This document shows, piece by piece, positions 1-7,683 of a stretch of 46,558 bases of DNA. The notes under the pieces are model-generated. The model was not told the origin of the DNA and ran no database searches. It saw nothing but the letters and a program-made list of their open reading frames with translations. The DNA comes from Shewanella insulae (GTDB lineage Bacteria > Pseudomonadota > Gammaproteobacteria > Enterobacterales > Shewanellaceae), in the NCBI RefSeq assembly GCF_009831655.1, contig NZ_WRPA01000028.1:1-46558 (forward strand). Reading direction: 5' to 3'. Numbering within the stretch: position 1 is the stretch's first letter; every line of letters starts with the position of its first letter. The translations under genes and the position numbers were made by a program.

Positions 1-8
1 CCTGTCGG

Positions 9-14
9 CGTCAA
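9..14 (-). promoter_or_regulatory. Probable rRNA operon P2 promoter, -35 element only
   Basis: Read on the minus strand this is TTGACG preceded by AAAAAGCGC, which resembles the GCTTGAC -35 of enterobacterial rrn P2 promoters. It lies about 150 bp downstream of the P1 promoter described next, the usual spacing class. Its -10 would fall off the left edge, so the call depends on context. Confidence 0.5.
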
Positions 15-166
15 GCGCTTTTTTCAAAAGATTTTTAAGTGGTTAATTACTGTGCTTTCGCGCTGTAACTACCGGCTTAAAAACTCGAACCGCTTATCAC
101 CTTGACTCGACCTTGGTTACCTACTCATTTGGTAAGTAGCGCCGTTTGCCGTGTCAGTGGGAGCGC

Positions 167-194
167 ATTATAGGGAGCCAAATCTTTTGCGCAA
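167..194 (-). promoter_or_regulatory. rRNA operon P1-type promoter
   Basis: On the minus strand there is a -35 TTGCGC (189-194), a 16-bp spacer and a perfect -10 TATAAT (167-172). A GC-rich discriminator and the sequence CTCCCTATAATGCGC follow, then CACTGACACGG. This is close to the E. coli rrnB P1 core. The GC-rich discriminator is typical of promoters under stringent (ppGpp) control. Transcription runs leftwards, so a 16S rRNA gene is expected just outside the window; this last point is inference. Confidence 0.85.
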
Positions 195-205
195 GGGCTT
201 TTTAC

Positions 206-232
206 AAAAAAAAGATCGCATGCCGATCTTTT
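206..232 (-). terminator. Terminator after the ccmFGH/thioredoxin-like operon
   Basis: Minus-strand stem-loop with a 9-bp perfect stem (AAAAGATCG / CGATCTTTT, arms 210-218 and 224-232) and loop GCATG, followed by a T run. It lies about 50 bp after the stop of the thioredoxin-like gene. It also occupies the region upstream of the rrn P1 -35 where an UP element would be expected. Confidence 0.8.
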
Positions 233-281
233 AGGCAATTGCGATCATTTTCGTATGATTTACGGCCAATATTGCCGTGTT

Positions 282-869
282 TTACTGCTTTTGAGTCTCT
301 GACGCGATAAAGCTCTCGATCAATTTCACCGCTTTCTCATCATCCCAGTCGACAAATGTTCTGACGAAGGCGATCAATTCGCCCTGTTGATTGAGAATAA
401 AGGTAGCCGGAATGGTATCGAGGGGGAAGACCTGACCCAGTTGCTGCTTCGGATCATAGTAAGTCTCAAACTTATCCATCCCCAGAGAAGCCAGGAAAGG
501 TTCTACCTTCTCCTTACCATTCATATCGATCGATATCGGCAGCACGCGAAACTGTTTAGGATCGAATTTGCCTTTGAAACGATCTATGGCTGGCAGCTCA
601 CGCACACAAGGGGGACACCAGGTGGCCCACATGTTCACCATCACCACCTGACCACGATACTGACTAAAGTCAATCGCCTTGCCCTGGGCATCCTTAAAGG
701 GCACAGGATCTATCGGATAGGCTTTTGGCAGCACGTTGATCAGATCGACACTCGACTGCACCTCACCGCCTTGCTTCTTCTGCATACCGGGATAGGCCTG
801 CACGCTGGCGGCGTAGCCGCTTAAGGCAAGCGTCGTCGACAGCAGCGCCGTGGCTAACTTTGACTTCAT
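282..869 (-). CDS. Periplasmic thioredoxin-like (TlpA/ResA-type) protein
   Basis: A 195-residue secreted protein of the TlpA/ResA/DsbE thioredoxin-fold group. Residues 1 to about 25 form a signal peptide ending in SVQA. The redox motif is W84-C-P-P-C88 and a cis-proline is seen in TIPAT near residue 154. Such proteins reduce or exchange disulfides in the periplasm, often the apocytochrome CXXCH thiols. The ATG overlaps the ccmH stop (ATGA), so it is the last gene of the ccmFGH operon. It is not CcmG, which is present separately with WCPSC. Its exact partner is unknown: a helper in apocytochrome reduction is the simplest inference, a general periplasmic reductase the alternative. Confidence 0.88.
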   Translation of the reverse strand: MKSKLATALLSTTLALSGYAASVQAYPGMQKKQGGEVQSSVDLINVLPKAYPIDPVPFKDAQGKAIDFSQYRGQVVMVNMWATWCPPCVRELPAIDRFKGKFDPKQFRVLPISIDMNGKEKVEPFLASLGMDKFETYYDPKQQLGQVFPLDTIPATFILNQQGELIAFVRTFVDWDDEKAVKLIESFIASETQKQ

Positions 870-1345
870 TTATCGTCTCGCTTGAGCAATTTATCCAGCT
901 CGGCTTGCTCCTCGGCGCTGATCTCCTGTTCGACGGCATTGCTGATACGCTGCTGTCTAACGAAGATAAAGCCGATCACTAAGCCCACCAGCAATAAGGC
1001 AATTGGACCTAGCCATAGGATGTAGGTCTTGGCTTCCATACGTGGCTTATAGAGGACGAACTCGCCGTAGCGGCTGGTCATGAACTCGATGATCTCATCG
1101 TCGCCCTTACCTGCATCGACCATTTGGTAGACTTCGAGGCGCAGATCCTGTGCCACAGGTGAATTCGAATCGATCAGGTTCTGGTTTTGACACTGCGGAC
1201 AACGCAGTGAGTGAGCCAGTTCGAGCGCCCGTTTCTGGTTATCTACCGACTTAAACTCATAGGTATCCACCGGGGTCGCCATCGCGGCGCCCACCAGGGA
1301 GAAAGATAACAGTATTGCGGTAATAAACCCGACTAAGGTCTTCAT
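866..1345 (-). CDS. ccmH: Cytochrome c maturation protein CcmH
   Basis: CcmH is a membrane-anchored thiol reductase that handles the CXXCH cysteines of apocytochromes and works with CcmF in heme ligation. The 159-residue protein has a signal peptide (about 1-23), the family motif LRCPQC with C49 and C52, the following QNQNLIDSNS segment, and one membrane helix at about 107-129. It is the short form: the TPR half that E. coli CcmH carries at its C terminus is a separate gene here (ccmI at 4308). Its start shares one base with the ccmG stop (TAATG), so translation is probably coupled. Its own stop overlaps the next gene's start. Confidence 0.96.
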   Translation of the reverse strand: MKTLVGFITAILLSFSLVGAAMATPVDTYEFKSVDNQKRALELAHSLRCPQCQNQNLIDSNSPVAQDLRLEVYQMVDAGKGDDEIIEFMTSRYGEFVLYKPRMEAKTYILWLGPIALLLVGLVIGFIFVRQQRISNAVEQEISAEEQAELDKLLKRDDK

Positions 1346-1902
1346 TAAGATGCTCCCTCAGCTTTAGCCTGTGCCTGTAACTCTTGAATCATAGGATAGA
1401 GTGTCTCTTTCCAGACACGCATATCGATAGGACCGGCATAACGGAAACGAATGATACCGTTGTGATCCACCAGATAACTCTCGGGAGCACCGTAAACACC
1501 AAGATCCAGACCTAAACGTCCGTCGTGGTCGAAGATGTTCTTGGTATAAGGATCCCCTTCGCGGCTAAGCTCACGGATAGCCATCGCACGCTCGTCACGA
1601 TAATTGATGCCATAAATAGGCAAAATGTTTTGTCTGGCCAAACGCATCAGATAAGGATGCTCATACTTACATGAAGGACACCAGGTGGCCCACACGTTCA
1701 GCAGTGAGACCTGCCCCTTGATGCTTTCATTGGTAATGATCTCATTGGCATCTTCTAGCTTTTGCAGCTGGAAAGCCGGTATCGGCTTTCCTTCTAATGC
1801 AGAGTCCAGCTGCTGTGGATTCAGGAAGAGTCCCTTATAGAGGAACACTCCCATCACCAAAAACAGAATCAAAGGAATAAAGAGTACTAGCCTTTTCTTC
1901 AT
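1345..1902 (-). CDS. ccmG: Thiol:disulfide interchange protein CcmG (DsbE)
   Basis: CcmG/DsbE is an inner-membrane-anchored periplasmic thioredoxin that keeps apocytochrome c heme-binding cysteines reduced, with electrons supplied by DsbD. The 185-residue product has one N-terminal membrane anchor (about 4-22), the active site W74-C-P-S-C78, and a GAPES segment with the cis-proline near residue 140 that is typical of DsbE. It lies 17 bp downstream of ccmF and overlaps ccmH by one base. Length and motif match the family, where the motif is WCPTC in E. coli. I chose the ATG at 1902 because the hydrophobic anchor begins immediately after it. Confidence 0.96.
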   Translation of the reverse strand: MKKRLVLFIPLILFLVMGVFLYKGLFLNPQQLDSALEGKPIPAFQLQKLEDANEIITNESIKGQVSLLNVWATWCPSCKYEHPYLMRLARQNILPIYGINYRDERAMAIRELSREGDPYTKNIFDHDGRLGLDLGVYGAPESYLVDHNGIIRFRYAGPIDMRVWKETLYPMIQELQAQAKAEGAS

Positions 1903-1919
1903 ACTTGCCCCAATTCAAG

Positions 1920-3896
1920 TTATGCGGTTGCTAATTTTGCTTGTTTGGCTTTTTCGCCGGCGCTTTCGGTCGCCTTGGCTCTGCGGTAACGCTTGTCCGA
2001 TGCCGCGAACAGACCACCGACCATCATAAAGATGCTTCCGAACCATAACCAACGCACGAATGGCTTATAGTTCAGACGTACGGCAAACTCGGTACGGCTG
2101 ATAGGATCGCCCATGGTGATATAGAGATCGCGGAACAGTCCCCAATCGATACCAGCCTCTGTCATATCCATGGTACGTACGTTGTACTGGCGACGATCAG
2201 GCTTAAGCAGCGTGATGAACTCACCATCTTTAGTGACTTCGACCTGCCCCTGCTGGGCGGTATAGTTAGGGCCGACAACATTCTTGGTCTCGATATAATG
2301 GAAGCTATAGCCCGCCAGCTCCTGGGTAATGCCAGGGCCCATGCGAACACTCTTCTCGATCGAGTAGTTAGAAACCATAGTGGCACCAACCACAGAGACG
2401 GCGATACCTAGGTGCGCAATGATCATACCTAACTGGCTGCGCCCCATACGCGCCAGGCTTAGGCCATCTTTAGACTGCATGATGTCGTAGGCGGCGCGCA
2501 GGGTTGAAACCGTCACCCATACCGCAAGACCGATACCAAACATCACCCAAGCATTAAACTTGCCATCGACAAGGAAAGGTGTCGCGATACCGATCACTGC
2601 AGAGACGATAGCAGGCACCATCAGCTTGGCCTTAAGTTCGCCGGCCTTGGCACGCTTCCAGCGGATGCTAGGACCTATGCCCATGAAGGCAAATAGCACG
2701 AGTGCGATCGGCACGAATACCGCGTTGAAGTATGGTGGGCCTACAGAGATCTTACCCATGTTCAGGGCATCGATCAGCAGCGGGTACAGCGTACCCAGCA
2801 ATACGGTACCACAGGCTACGGTAAGCAAGATGTTACCGACCAAGAGCATGGTCTCTTTTGACATCAGCTCGAAGCGCGCCGGGCTCCTCATATCACTAGC
2901 GCGGAAGGCAAACAGCGTCAGTGAGCCGCCGATGGCAAGGCCAAGCAGCAATAGGATGAACATACCACGGCTTGGATCCGCCGCGAATGAATGCACCGAA
3001 GTCAGTACCCCTGAGCGCACGATAAAGGTACCCAAGAGACTCAATGAGAATGCGAAGATTGACAGTAATACCGTCCAGTTACGGAAGGTTGCACGCTTCT
3101 CGGTCACGATGACTGAGTGCAGCAAGGCGGTACCGATCAACCAAGGCATGAATGAGGCGTTCTCGACGGGATCCCAGAACCACCAGCCACCCCAGCCGAG
3201 TTCGTAATACGCCCACCAAGAACCGAGAGAGATACCGCCGGTCAGGAAGATCCAGGCCGCCAGTGTCCAAGGACGGCTCCAACGTGCCCAGGCCGAATCC
3301 AGACGTCCGCCCATGAGCGCGGCAATGGCGAAGGCAAAGCTCACCGAGAAACCAACATAACCCAGGTACAACATAGGTGGATGGAATATCAATCCAACAT
3401 CCTGCAGCATAGGGTTAAGATCGCGTCCCTCCATCGGGATAGGGAATAGACGCTCGAATGGGCTCGATGTCAGCAGCATGAAGAGAGAGAAGCCTATCAC
3501 TATCATGGCGAGAATAGAGAGTACACGCGCGGTGAAGACCTCTTCGAGCCCCTTACTAAAGAAGGCAACCGCAGCGGTCCAGACAGACAAGGCGAACACC
3601 CAGAAGAGCAATGAACCTTCGTGGCCACCCCATACCGCGGCTATCTTGAAGAAGATCGGCAGCTGAGAATTTGAGTGGTGTGCAACATAGGCGACAGAGA
3701 AATCGTCGACGGCAAAACTATAACCTAGGACGATGACAGAAAGAGCGATAAAGAAAAACATGCCGTAACTCAACGGCCAGGCATAACGCACCAGATATTG
3801 ATCTTTGCGAGCAACACCGATTAAGGGGACGCTGGCCAATAGAAAGGCAAATGCCAATCCTATTATCAACGAAAAGTGACCTAATTCAGGGATCAT
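1920..3896 (-). CDS. ccmF: Heme lyase subunit CcmF
   Basis: CcmF is the large polytopic subunit of the CcmFHI cytochrome c synthetase; it takes heme from holo-CcmE and attaches it to apocytochrome c. The 658-residue product has many membrane helices and the tryptophan-rich WWD heme-handling motif at about 234-250 (GWGGWWFWDPVENASF). Histidines at 172, 260, 302 and 495 fall at positions equivalent, within a few residues, to the four conserved heme-ligand histidines of E. coli CcmF. It is the first gene of a minus-strand operon with ccmG and ccmH and is divergent from ccmI, which encodes its third partner. Confidence 0.97.
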   Translation of the reverse strand: MIPELGHFSLIIGLAFAFLLASVPLIGVARKDQYLVRYAWPLSYGMFFFIALSVIVLGYSFAVDDFSVAYVAHHSNSQLPIFFKIAAVWGGHEGSLLFWVFALSVWTAAVAFFSKGLEEVFTARVLSILAMIVIGFSLFMLLTSSPFERLFPIPMEGRDLNPMLQDVGLIFHPPMLYLGYVGFSVSFAFAIAALMGGRLDSAWARWSRPWTLAAWIFLTGGISLGSWWAYYELGWGGWWFWDPVENASFMPWLIGTALLHSVIVTEKRATFRNWTVLLSIFAFSLSLLGTFIVRSGVLTSVHSFAADPSRGMFILLLLGLAIGGSLTLFAFRASDMRSPARFELMSKETMLLVGNILLTVACGTVLLGTLYPLLIDALNMGKISVGPPYFNAVFVPIALVLFAFMGIGPSIRWKRAKAGELKAKLMVPAIVSAVIGIATPFLVDGKFNAWVMFGIGLAVWVTVSTLRAAYDIMQSKDGLSLARMGRSQLGMIIAHLGIAVSVVGATMVSNYSIEKSVRMGPGITQELAGYSFHYIETKNVVGPNYTAQQGQVEVTKDGEFITLLKPDRRQYNVRTMDMTEAGIDWGLFRDLYITMGDPISRTEFAVRLNYKPFVRWLWFGSIFMMVGGLFAASDKRYRRAKATESAGEKAKQAKLATA

Positions 3897-4011
3897 GGGG
3901 TTTCCTCAGTCCTATATGAGAACCAGTCGAAGCATTAGCCTCTCCTAATTCACCAGAGTTTGCAATTCACACTACTCAAGGTACAAAATTTGAGTCATTT
4001 TAGTATTTGCT

Positions 4012-4039
4012 ATTGTATCTGTCTGCCTCTTTCGCACAA
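4012..4039 (-). promoter_or_regulatory. Candidate ccmF operon promoter
   Basis: Minus strand: TTGTGC (4034-4039), 16-bp spacer, TACAAT (4012-4017), about 115 bp upstream of the ccmF ATG. This is a sigma70-like match found by eye; no upstream regulator site was recognised. Confidence 0.45.
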
Positions 4040-4243
4040 TTCTGGGTGACCTGTCTCATTCTTGCAAACAGAAACGCAGGGTTACAATTGTTATAAACTG
4101 ACAGATTTTATGCTCTGACCCTTGTTTGAAACTTAAGTTTCAGCCAATTTTTGAAAATAGAATCGAACTGTGAACCAGTGCAAAAGTATCAGTATTTAAC
4201 GGCTTGAATCCCTTATATTACTGTTCAATGAATAATCTTTACG

Positions 4244-4249
4244 TATAAT
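4244..4249 (+). promoter_or_regulatory. Candidate ccmI promoter -10
   Basis: A perfect TATAAT lies 58 bp upstream of the ccmI ATG. The -35 at 17-bp spacing (CTGTTC) is poor, so the promoter is either weak or assisted by an activator. Confidence 0.4.
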
Positions 4250-4307
4250 CTGATCCCTATATCGCGCGGTATCCCCGCATTCCTGCAACTAATGTGAAAA
4301 AGAAATA

Positions 4308-5555
4308 ATGACCACACTCTGGATTTTTATTGCGCTTTTTGTATTAGTCAGCCTAGTGCTGATTTGGTTTCCACACTTCCGCCAGCAAAAGATGTTAAAG
4401 GCCGAAGAAGCCGGTGTGCGTAGGGCCACCAACCTCGAACTCTTTGACAATCGCCTGGCGACGCTAGAGAAGGAACTCGAGGATGAGCTGCTGGATCAAG
4501 ATGAGTTTAACGCGCTAAAGAAAGAGCTCGAGATCAGTTTGCTACAGGACATGAAGCAGGGCGAAGATGAATCCTTGGTCGGTCAAATAAAGCCTAAGAG
4601 CCTGCTCTGGCCAACCCTGATGTCTGTCGTCGTCATAGGCGTTTCAGGCTACTTCTATGCCAACCTAGGCGCCTATGCCAACCTGGATAAGGCCGTTCCC
4701 GACAACCCACACGCAGGTATGGATGCCGCCCAGATCATGACCCAGCGCATTCAGATGATGGAATCACAGCTGCAGGCCGAGCCGGAAAACAGCCAACTGC
4801 TATTTAGCTTGGGCCATGCCTATATCAGCGCCAACCGTTATGACGATGCGGTAAAGGCATTCGACAAGGCGATGGAGCTTGTAGGTACCCACGCCGAACT
4901 GCTTGGGCCTAAGGCGACGGCCATGTACTACAAGGCAAACCAGAGAATCACTCCTGCGGTACAGGCTATTATCGACCAGTCACTGGCTCTAGATCCTGAA
5001 GACCCATCTACCCTACTCCTCGTCGGTATGGATGCCTTCTTCAGTGCCCAATATAAGAAGGCCATCGATGCCTGGCAGATCATTCTCGACAGCGACAGAA
5101 GCGATGTGGATCGTAGCGCTATCATCAACGCCATCGAGAGCGCCAAGATGAGAATGCAGGCTGAGACTGGCGAGATGCCTAACGACGCGACGCATCAGCA
5201 GGCCGCCACTACAGGCAAGACTGTCACCATAGATGTCTCTATCGCACCTGAGCTGGCAAAGAATGTCAGCAGTAGCGACATGCTATTTATCTTTGCCCGT
5301 AACACCCAGGGCCCTAAGGTTCCGCTAGCGGCAACTAAGGTATCTGCAAAATCACTGCCTGTATCTATCACCTTAGATGACAGCACAGGCATGGGCGGCG
5401 ATATCAAGCTAAGCGACGCCAAGCAGGTTGAGGTGATCGCCGTGCTTTCTAAGCATGGGTCGGTTAAGGCACAACCTGGCGATCTGCAGGGTCGTCTGGA
5501 ATCTATGGATGTGGGCGCAACCGCCAAACTGGTGATTGATACCCTGGTACAATAA
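4308..5555 (+). CDS. ccmI: Cytochrome c maturation protein CcmI (TPR)
   Basis: CcmI is the apocytochrome chaperone of the CcmFHI complex. The 415-residue product has an N-terminal membrane helix (about 3-21), a charged cytoplasmic coiled segment (about 25-90), a second helix (about 99-119), and then a periplasmic region whose residues ~150-265 look like TPR repeats, followed by a C-terminal beta-rich domain. It equals the C-terminal half of E. coli CcmH as a free-standing gene. It is divergent from ccmF rather than in the operon. In Shewanella, CcmI is known to matter most for heme attachment at the non-canonical CXXCK site of NrfA. A strong terminator follows. Confidence 0.95.
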   Translation: MTTLWIFIALFVLVSLVLIWFPHFRQQKMLKAEEAGVRRATNLELFDNRLATLEKELEDELLDQDEFNALKKELEISLLQDMKQGEDESLVGQIKPKSLLWPTLMSVVVIGVSGYFYANLGAYANLDKAVPDNPHAGMDAAQIMTQRIQMMESQLQAEPENSQLLFSLGHAYISANRYDDAVKAFDKAMELVGTHAELLGPKATAMYYKANQRITPAVQAIIDQSLALDPEDPSTLLLVGMDAFFSAQYKKAIDAWQIILDSDRSDVDRSAIINAIESAKMRMQAETGEMPNDATHQQAATTGKTVTIDVSIAPELAKNVSSSDMLFIFARNTQGPKVPLAATKVSAKSLPVSITLDDSTGMGGDIKLSDAKQVEVIAVLSKHGSVKAQPGDLQGRLESMDVGATAKLVIDTLVQ

Positions 5556-5576
5556 TCCTGGTTCAGTCATGAACAG

Positions 5577-5607
5577 AAAAGCCGGCATTTAGCCGGCTTT
5601 TTTTTTT
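5577..5607 (+). terminator. Terminator of ccmI
   Basis: AAAAGCCGGC, loop ATTTA, GCCGGCTTTT, then a run of T: a 10-bp stem with a long U tract, about 20 bp after the ccmI stop. Confidence 0.92.
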
Positions 5608-5663
5608 GCTCCTCTGCTTTATTACAAGCATCACTTTTAATGGAACCTACCGAGAAGCAGACA

Positions 5664-5694
5664 TAAAAAAACCGACCACAAGGTCGGCTTTTAT
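5664..5694 (-). terminator. Terminator of scyA
   Basis: Minus strand: GCCGACC, loop TTGT, GGTCGGT, then seven T. It lies just past the scyA stop. The plus-strand side also ends in TTTTA, so it may stop read-through from ccmI as well. Confidence 0.88.
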
Positions 5695-5707
5695 CAACGA
5701 AGTCAAA

Positions 5708-6001
5708 TTACTTAGACATGAACTCGATAGCGTTCTTGTAATCTTCGTCGGTACAATCTGTGCACATACCACCTGGTGGCATAGCGTTCAGACCAGTCTT
5801 AACACTACCTACTAGTGCGTCTAGGCCTTTCGCTAAACGAGGCTCCCATGCAGCTGCATCATGAGCTTTAGGTGCACCGGCGACACCCATACTGTGGCAT
5901 ACATGGCATGCCTTGTTATATACAGCTTCACCTTCTTGTGCAAAAGTGTTTGCAGACAAGGTCAATGCAGCCACTGCAGACAATGCTAACAGTTTTTTCA
6001 T
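5708..6001 (-). CDS. scyA: Small monoheme cytochrome c5 ScyA
   Basis: A 97-residue periplasmic cytochrome c5. Residues 1 to about 21 form a signal peptide ending in TFA. The single heme site is CHVCH, the distal Met candidates lie in the MPPGGM segment, and a second cysteine pair CTDC is typical of cytochrome c5. In Shewanella, ScyA carries electrons in the periplasm to terminal partners such as cytochrome c peroxidase and the cbb3 oxidase. I start it at ATG 6001, which has AGGAA 8 nt upstream; a TTG two codons earlier is possible but less likely. It has its own promoter and terminator and lies within the ccm locus that matures it. Confidence 0.93.
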   Translation of the reverse strand: MKKLLALSAVAALTLSANTFAQEGEAVYNKACHVCHSMGVAGAPKAHDAAAWEPRLAKGLDALVGSVKTGLNAMPPGGMCTDCTDEDYKNAIEFMSK

Positions 6002-6063
6002 GTTCAATGTTCCTAATGCAAATATTAACAGAGCTCTATGCCACCCTAAACTGGGGCAGACTT

Positions 6064-6091
6064 ATTATATAGCGGCACTAGGATACATCAA
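6064..6091 (-). promoter_or_regulatory. scyA promoter
   Basis: Minus strand: -35 TTGATG (6086-6091), 16-bp spacer, perfect -10 TATAAT (6064-6069), about 60 bp upstream of the scyA ATG. Good sigma70 match. Confidence 0.7.
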
Positions 6092-6113
6092 ACTTCAATA
6101 AATCTCACCTTTT

Positions 6114-6129
6114 TGTGATTAATATCAGA
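6114..6129. promoter_or_regulatory. CRP/FNR-family binding site candidate
   Basis: TGTGATTAATATCAGA contains the palindrome TGAT-N4-ATCA. It fits CRP (TGTGA-N6-TCACA, with the right half degraded to TCAGA) and, less exactly, FNR/EtrA (TTGAT-N4-ATCAA). Its centre is about 64 bp upstream of the predicted scyA start, close to the class I activator position. It could also serve the divergent ccmA operon. Confidence 0.5.
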
Positions 6130-6333
6130 ATTTGACAGCTCAACATGTTATAGGTGCCCGTGTTACCTGATACATTAGCAATTGTTGAAAAAGTTCAATC
6201 TTGATGAGGAAAAGGTTTTACTTTTTGGAAGCATATCAAATTGCTGACACTAATCAGAGAGCAAGACTAAACCCCTCAAAGGGATTATGTTAATATCGCT
6301 TATGTTTACATCAGGCTTGAGATAGAGGGTTCA

Positions 6334-6984
6334 GTGGTAGAAGAAAAAACAGCAACAACACTGGTATCAGCCGATAACTTGACTTGTATCCGCGAAGAGC
6401 GAATTCTCTTCGATGAGCTGAGCTTTGATATCCAAGCAGGTGAGATCGTTCAAATCGAAGGCCCCAATGGTGCGGGTAAAACCAGCCTACTGAGGATCCT
6501 TGCCGGCCTGTCGCGTCCCTATGCGGGCGAGGCCAAGTACAAAGGCACCGACATTACTCGCTGCCGCGACGAATACAATGACGATCTTTTGTATCTGGGC
6601 CACCTTGCAGGTGTAAAGAGCGAGTTAACCGCCGAAGAGAATCTTAACTTCAATTTAAGAATCAGCGGGTATGATGATTTCGAAACCAACCAGATCCTCG
6701 CCAAGGTAAACCTGTCTGGCTTCGAAGAAGCCTTGGCCGGCCATCTGTCGGCGGGTCAGCATCGTCGTACCGCCTTAGCCCGACTCTGGCATACCAACTG
6801 TAAGGTCTGGCTACTGGACGAACCATTTACTGCAATCGATAAGAAAGGCGTCGAAGAATTGGAACACCTGTTTTTACAACATGCTCAAAACGGCGGCTGT
6901 GTCATCATGACCACCCACCAGGACATGAGCATTATCGGTGACGATATTCTCCGTAAGATTCGCCTCGATTACCGCTTTATTTAA
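6334..6984 (+). CDS. ccmA: Heme exporter ATP-binding protein CcmA
   Basis: CcmA is the ATPase of the CcmABCD complex; ATP hydrolysis releases holo-CcmE from CcmC. The 216-residue ABC protein has Walker A GPNGAGKT (43-50), signature LSAGQ (138-142), Walker B VWLLDE (158-163) and the switch histidine in TTHQ (about 195). I use a GTG start at 6334, with a purine-rich GATAGAGGG upstream. It is the first gene of the plus-strand operon ccmABCDE, with ccmB 11 bp downstream. Length and motifs are normal for the family. Confidence 0.96.
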   Translation: MVEEKTATTLVSADNLTCIREERILFDELSFDIQAGEIVQIEGPNGAGKTSLLRILAGLSRPYAGEAKYKGTDITRCRDEYNDDLLYLGHLAGVKSELTAEENLNFNLRISGYDDFETNQILAKVNLSGFEEALAGHLSAGQHRRTALARLWHTNCKVWLLDEPFTAIDKKGVEELEHLFLQHAQNGGCVIMTTHQDMSIIGDDILRKIRLDYRFI

Positions 6985-6995
6985 AGGTGCAGTGA

Positions 6996-7682
6996 ATGAA
7001 TAAAGGTATCAGTTTCACCCAAGCGTTTTTCACCCTACTTAAGCGCGATCTAAAGATTGCGATTCGTCACAAGGGTGACATCTTTAACCCCTTACTGTTT
7101 TTTATCTTGGTCGTCACCCTCTTCCCGTTAGGTATTGGCCCTGAGCCACAGGTACTGACTCGCGTGGCGCCGGGAATCATCTGGGTAGCCGCCCTGTTAG
7201 CCTCTATGCTGTCGCTCGAGCGGCTGTTTAAGGCAGACTTTGCCGATGGCAGCCTGGAACAGATGCTGCTTAGCCCACAACCGTTGTCACTCATGGTATT
7301 GGCCAAGGTGCTAGCCCACTGGTTATTGACGGGTGTGCCATTGATCTTGGTTGCTCCACTGCTGGCCGTGCTGCTGCATCTGGAAGCCAACAGCTATGGC
7401 GCACTGATGGCGACTCTCGCACTGGGCACCCCGGTATTGAGTTTACTGGGTGCTATCGGTGTCGCACTAACCGTAGGCCTACGTAAAGGCGGCGTTCTGC
7501 TGAGTCTGTTGATCCTGCCGCTCTATATACCGGTTCTAATTTTCGCAACCAGCGCCATCGACGCCGCTGGTCTAAATCTACCCTACAGCGGCCATCTCGC
7601 TATCATAGGCGCTATGCTGGTCGGTTCGTTAATATTGGCACCTTTTGCAATTGGTGCCTCACTAAGAGTGAGTACTAACTAA
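6996..7682 (+). CDS. ccmB: Heme exporter membrane protein CcmB
   Basis: CcmB is the transmembrane half of the CcmAB ABC-type unit in system I cytochrome c biogenesis. The 228-residue product has about six hydrophobic helices and the typical N terminus with a cytoplasmic RDLKIAIRHKGDIFNPLLFF segment. AGGTG precedes the ATG. It is followed after one base by ccmC, so the operon is tightly packed. It does not itself carry heme in current models; it assembles with CcmA, C and D to release holo-CcmE. Confidence 0.96.
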   Translation: MNKGISFTQAFFTLLKRDLKIAIRHKGDIFNPLLFFILVVTLFPLGIGPEPQVLTRVAPGIIWVAALLASMLSLERLFKADFADGSLEQMLLSPQPLSLMVLAKVLAHWLLTGVPLILVAPLLAVLLHLEANSYGALMATLALGTPVLSLLGAIGVALTVGLRKGGVLLSLLILPLYIPVLIFATSAIDAAGLNLPYSGHLAIIGAMLVGSLILAPFAIGASLRVSTN

Positions 7683-7683
7683 T

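Larger units (their letters stand above)
3897..4307. other. Divergent ccmF/ccmI intergenic region
   Basis: About 410 bp, AT-rich, with no convincing ORF. It should hold the promoters of both ccmF (leftwards) and ccmI (rightwards), listed separately. Apart from those I see no clear operator palindrome. Confidence 0.7.
6008..6333. other. Divergent scyA/ccmA intergenic region
   Basis: About 330 bp without a gene. It contains a good scyA promoter and one CRP/FNR-type palindrome, both listed. I could not pick a convincing ccmA promoter; the sequence just upstream of ccmA is AT-rich with no clear -35/-10 pair. Confidence 0.7.

Noticed and set aside
2560..3207. 215-codon plus-strand ORF inside ccmF
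   Set aside because: Shadow frame opposite a highly conserved gene; no family resemblance and no ribosome site.
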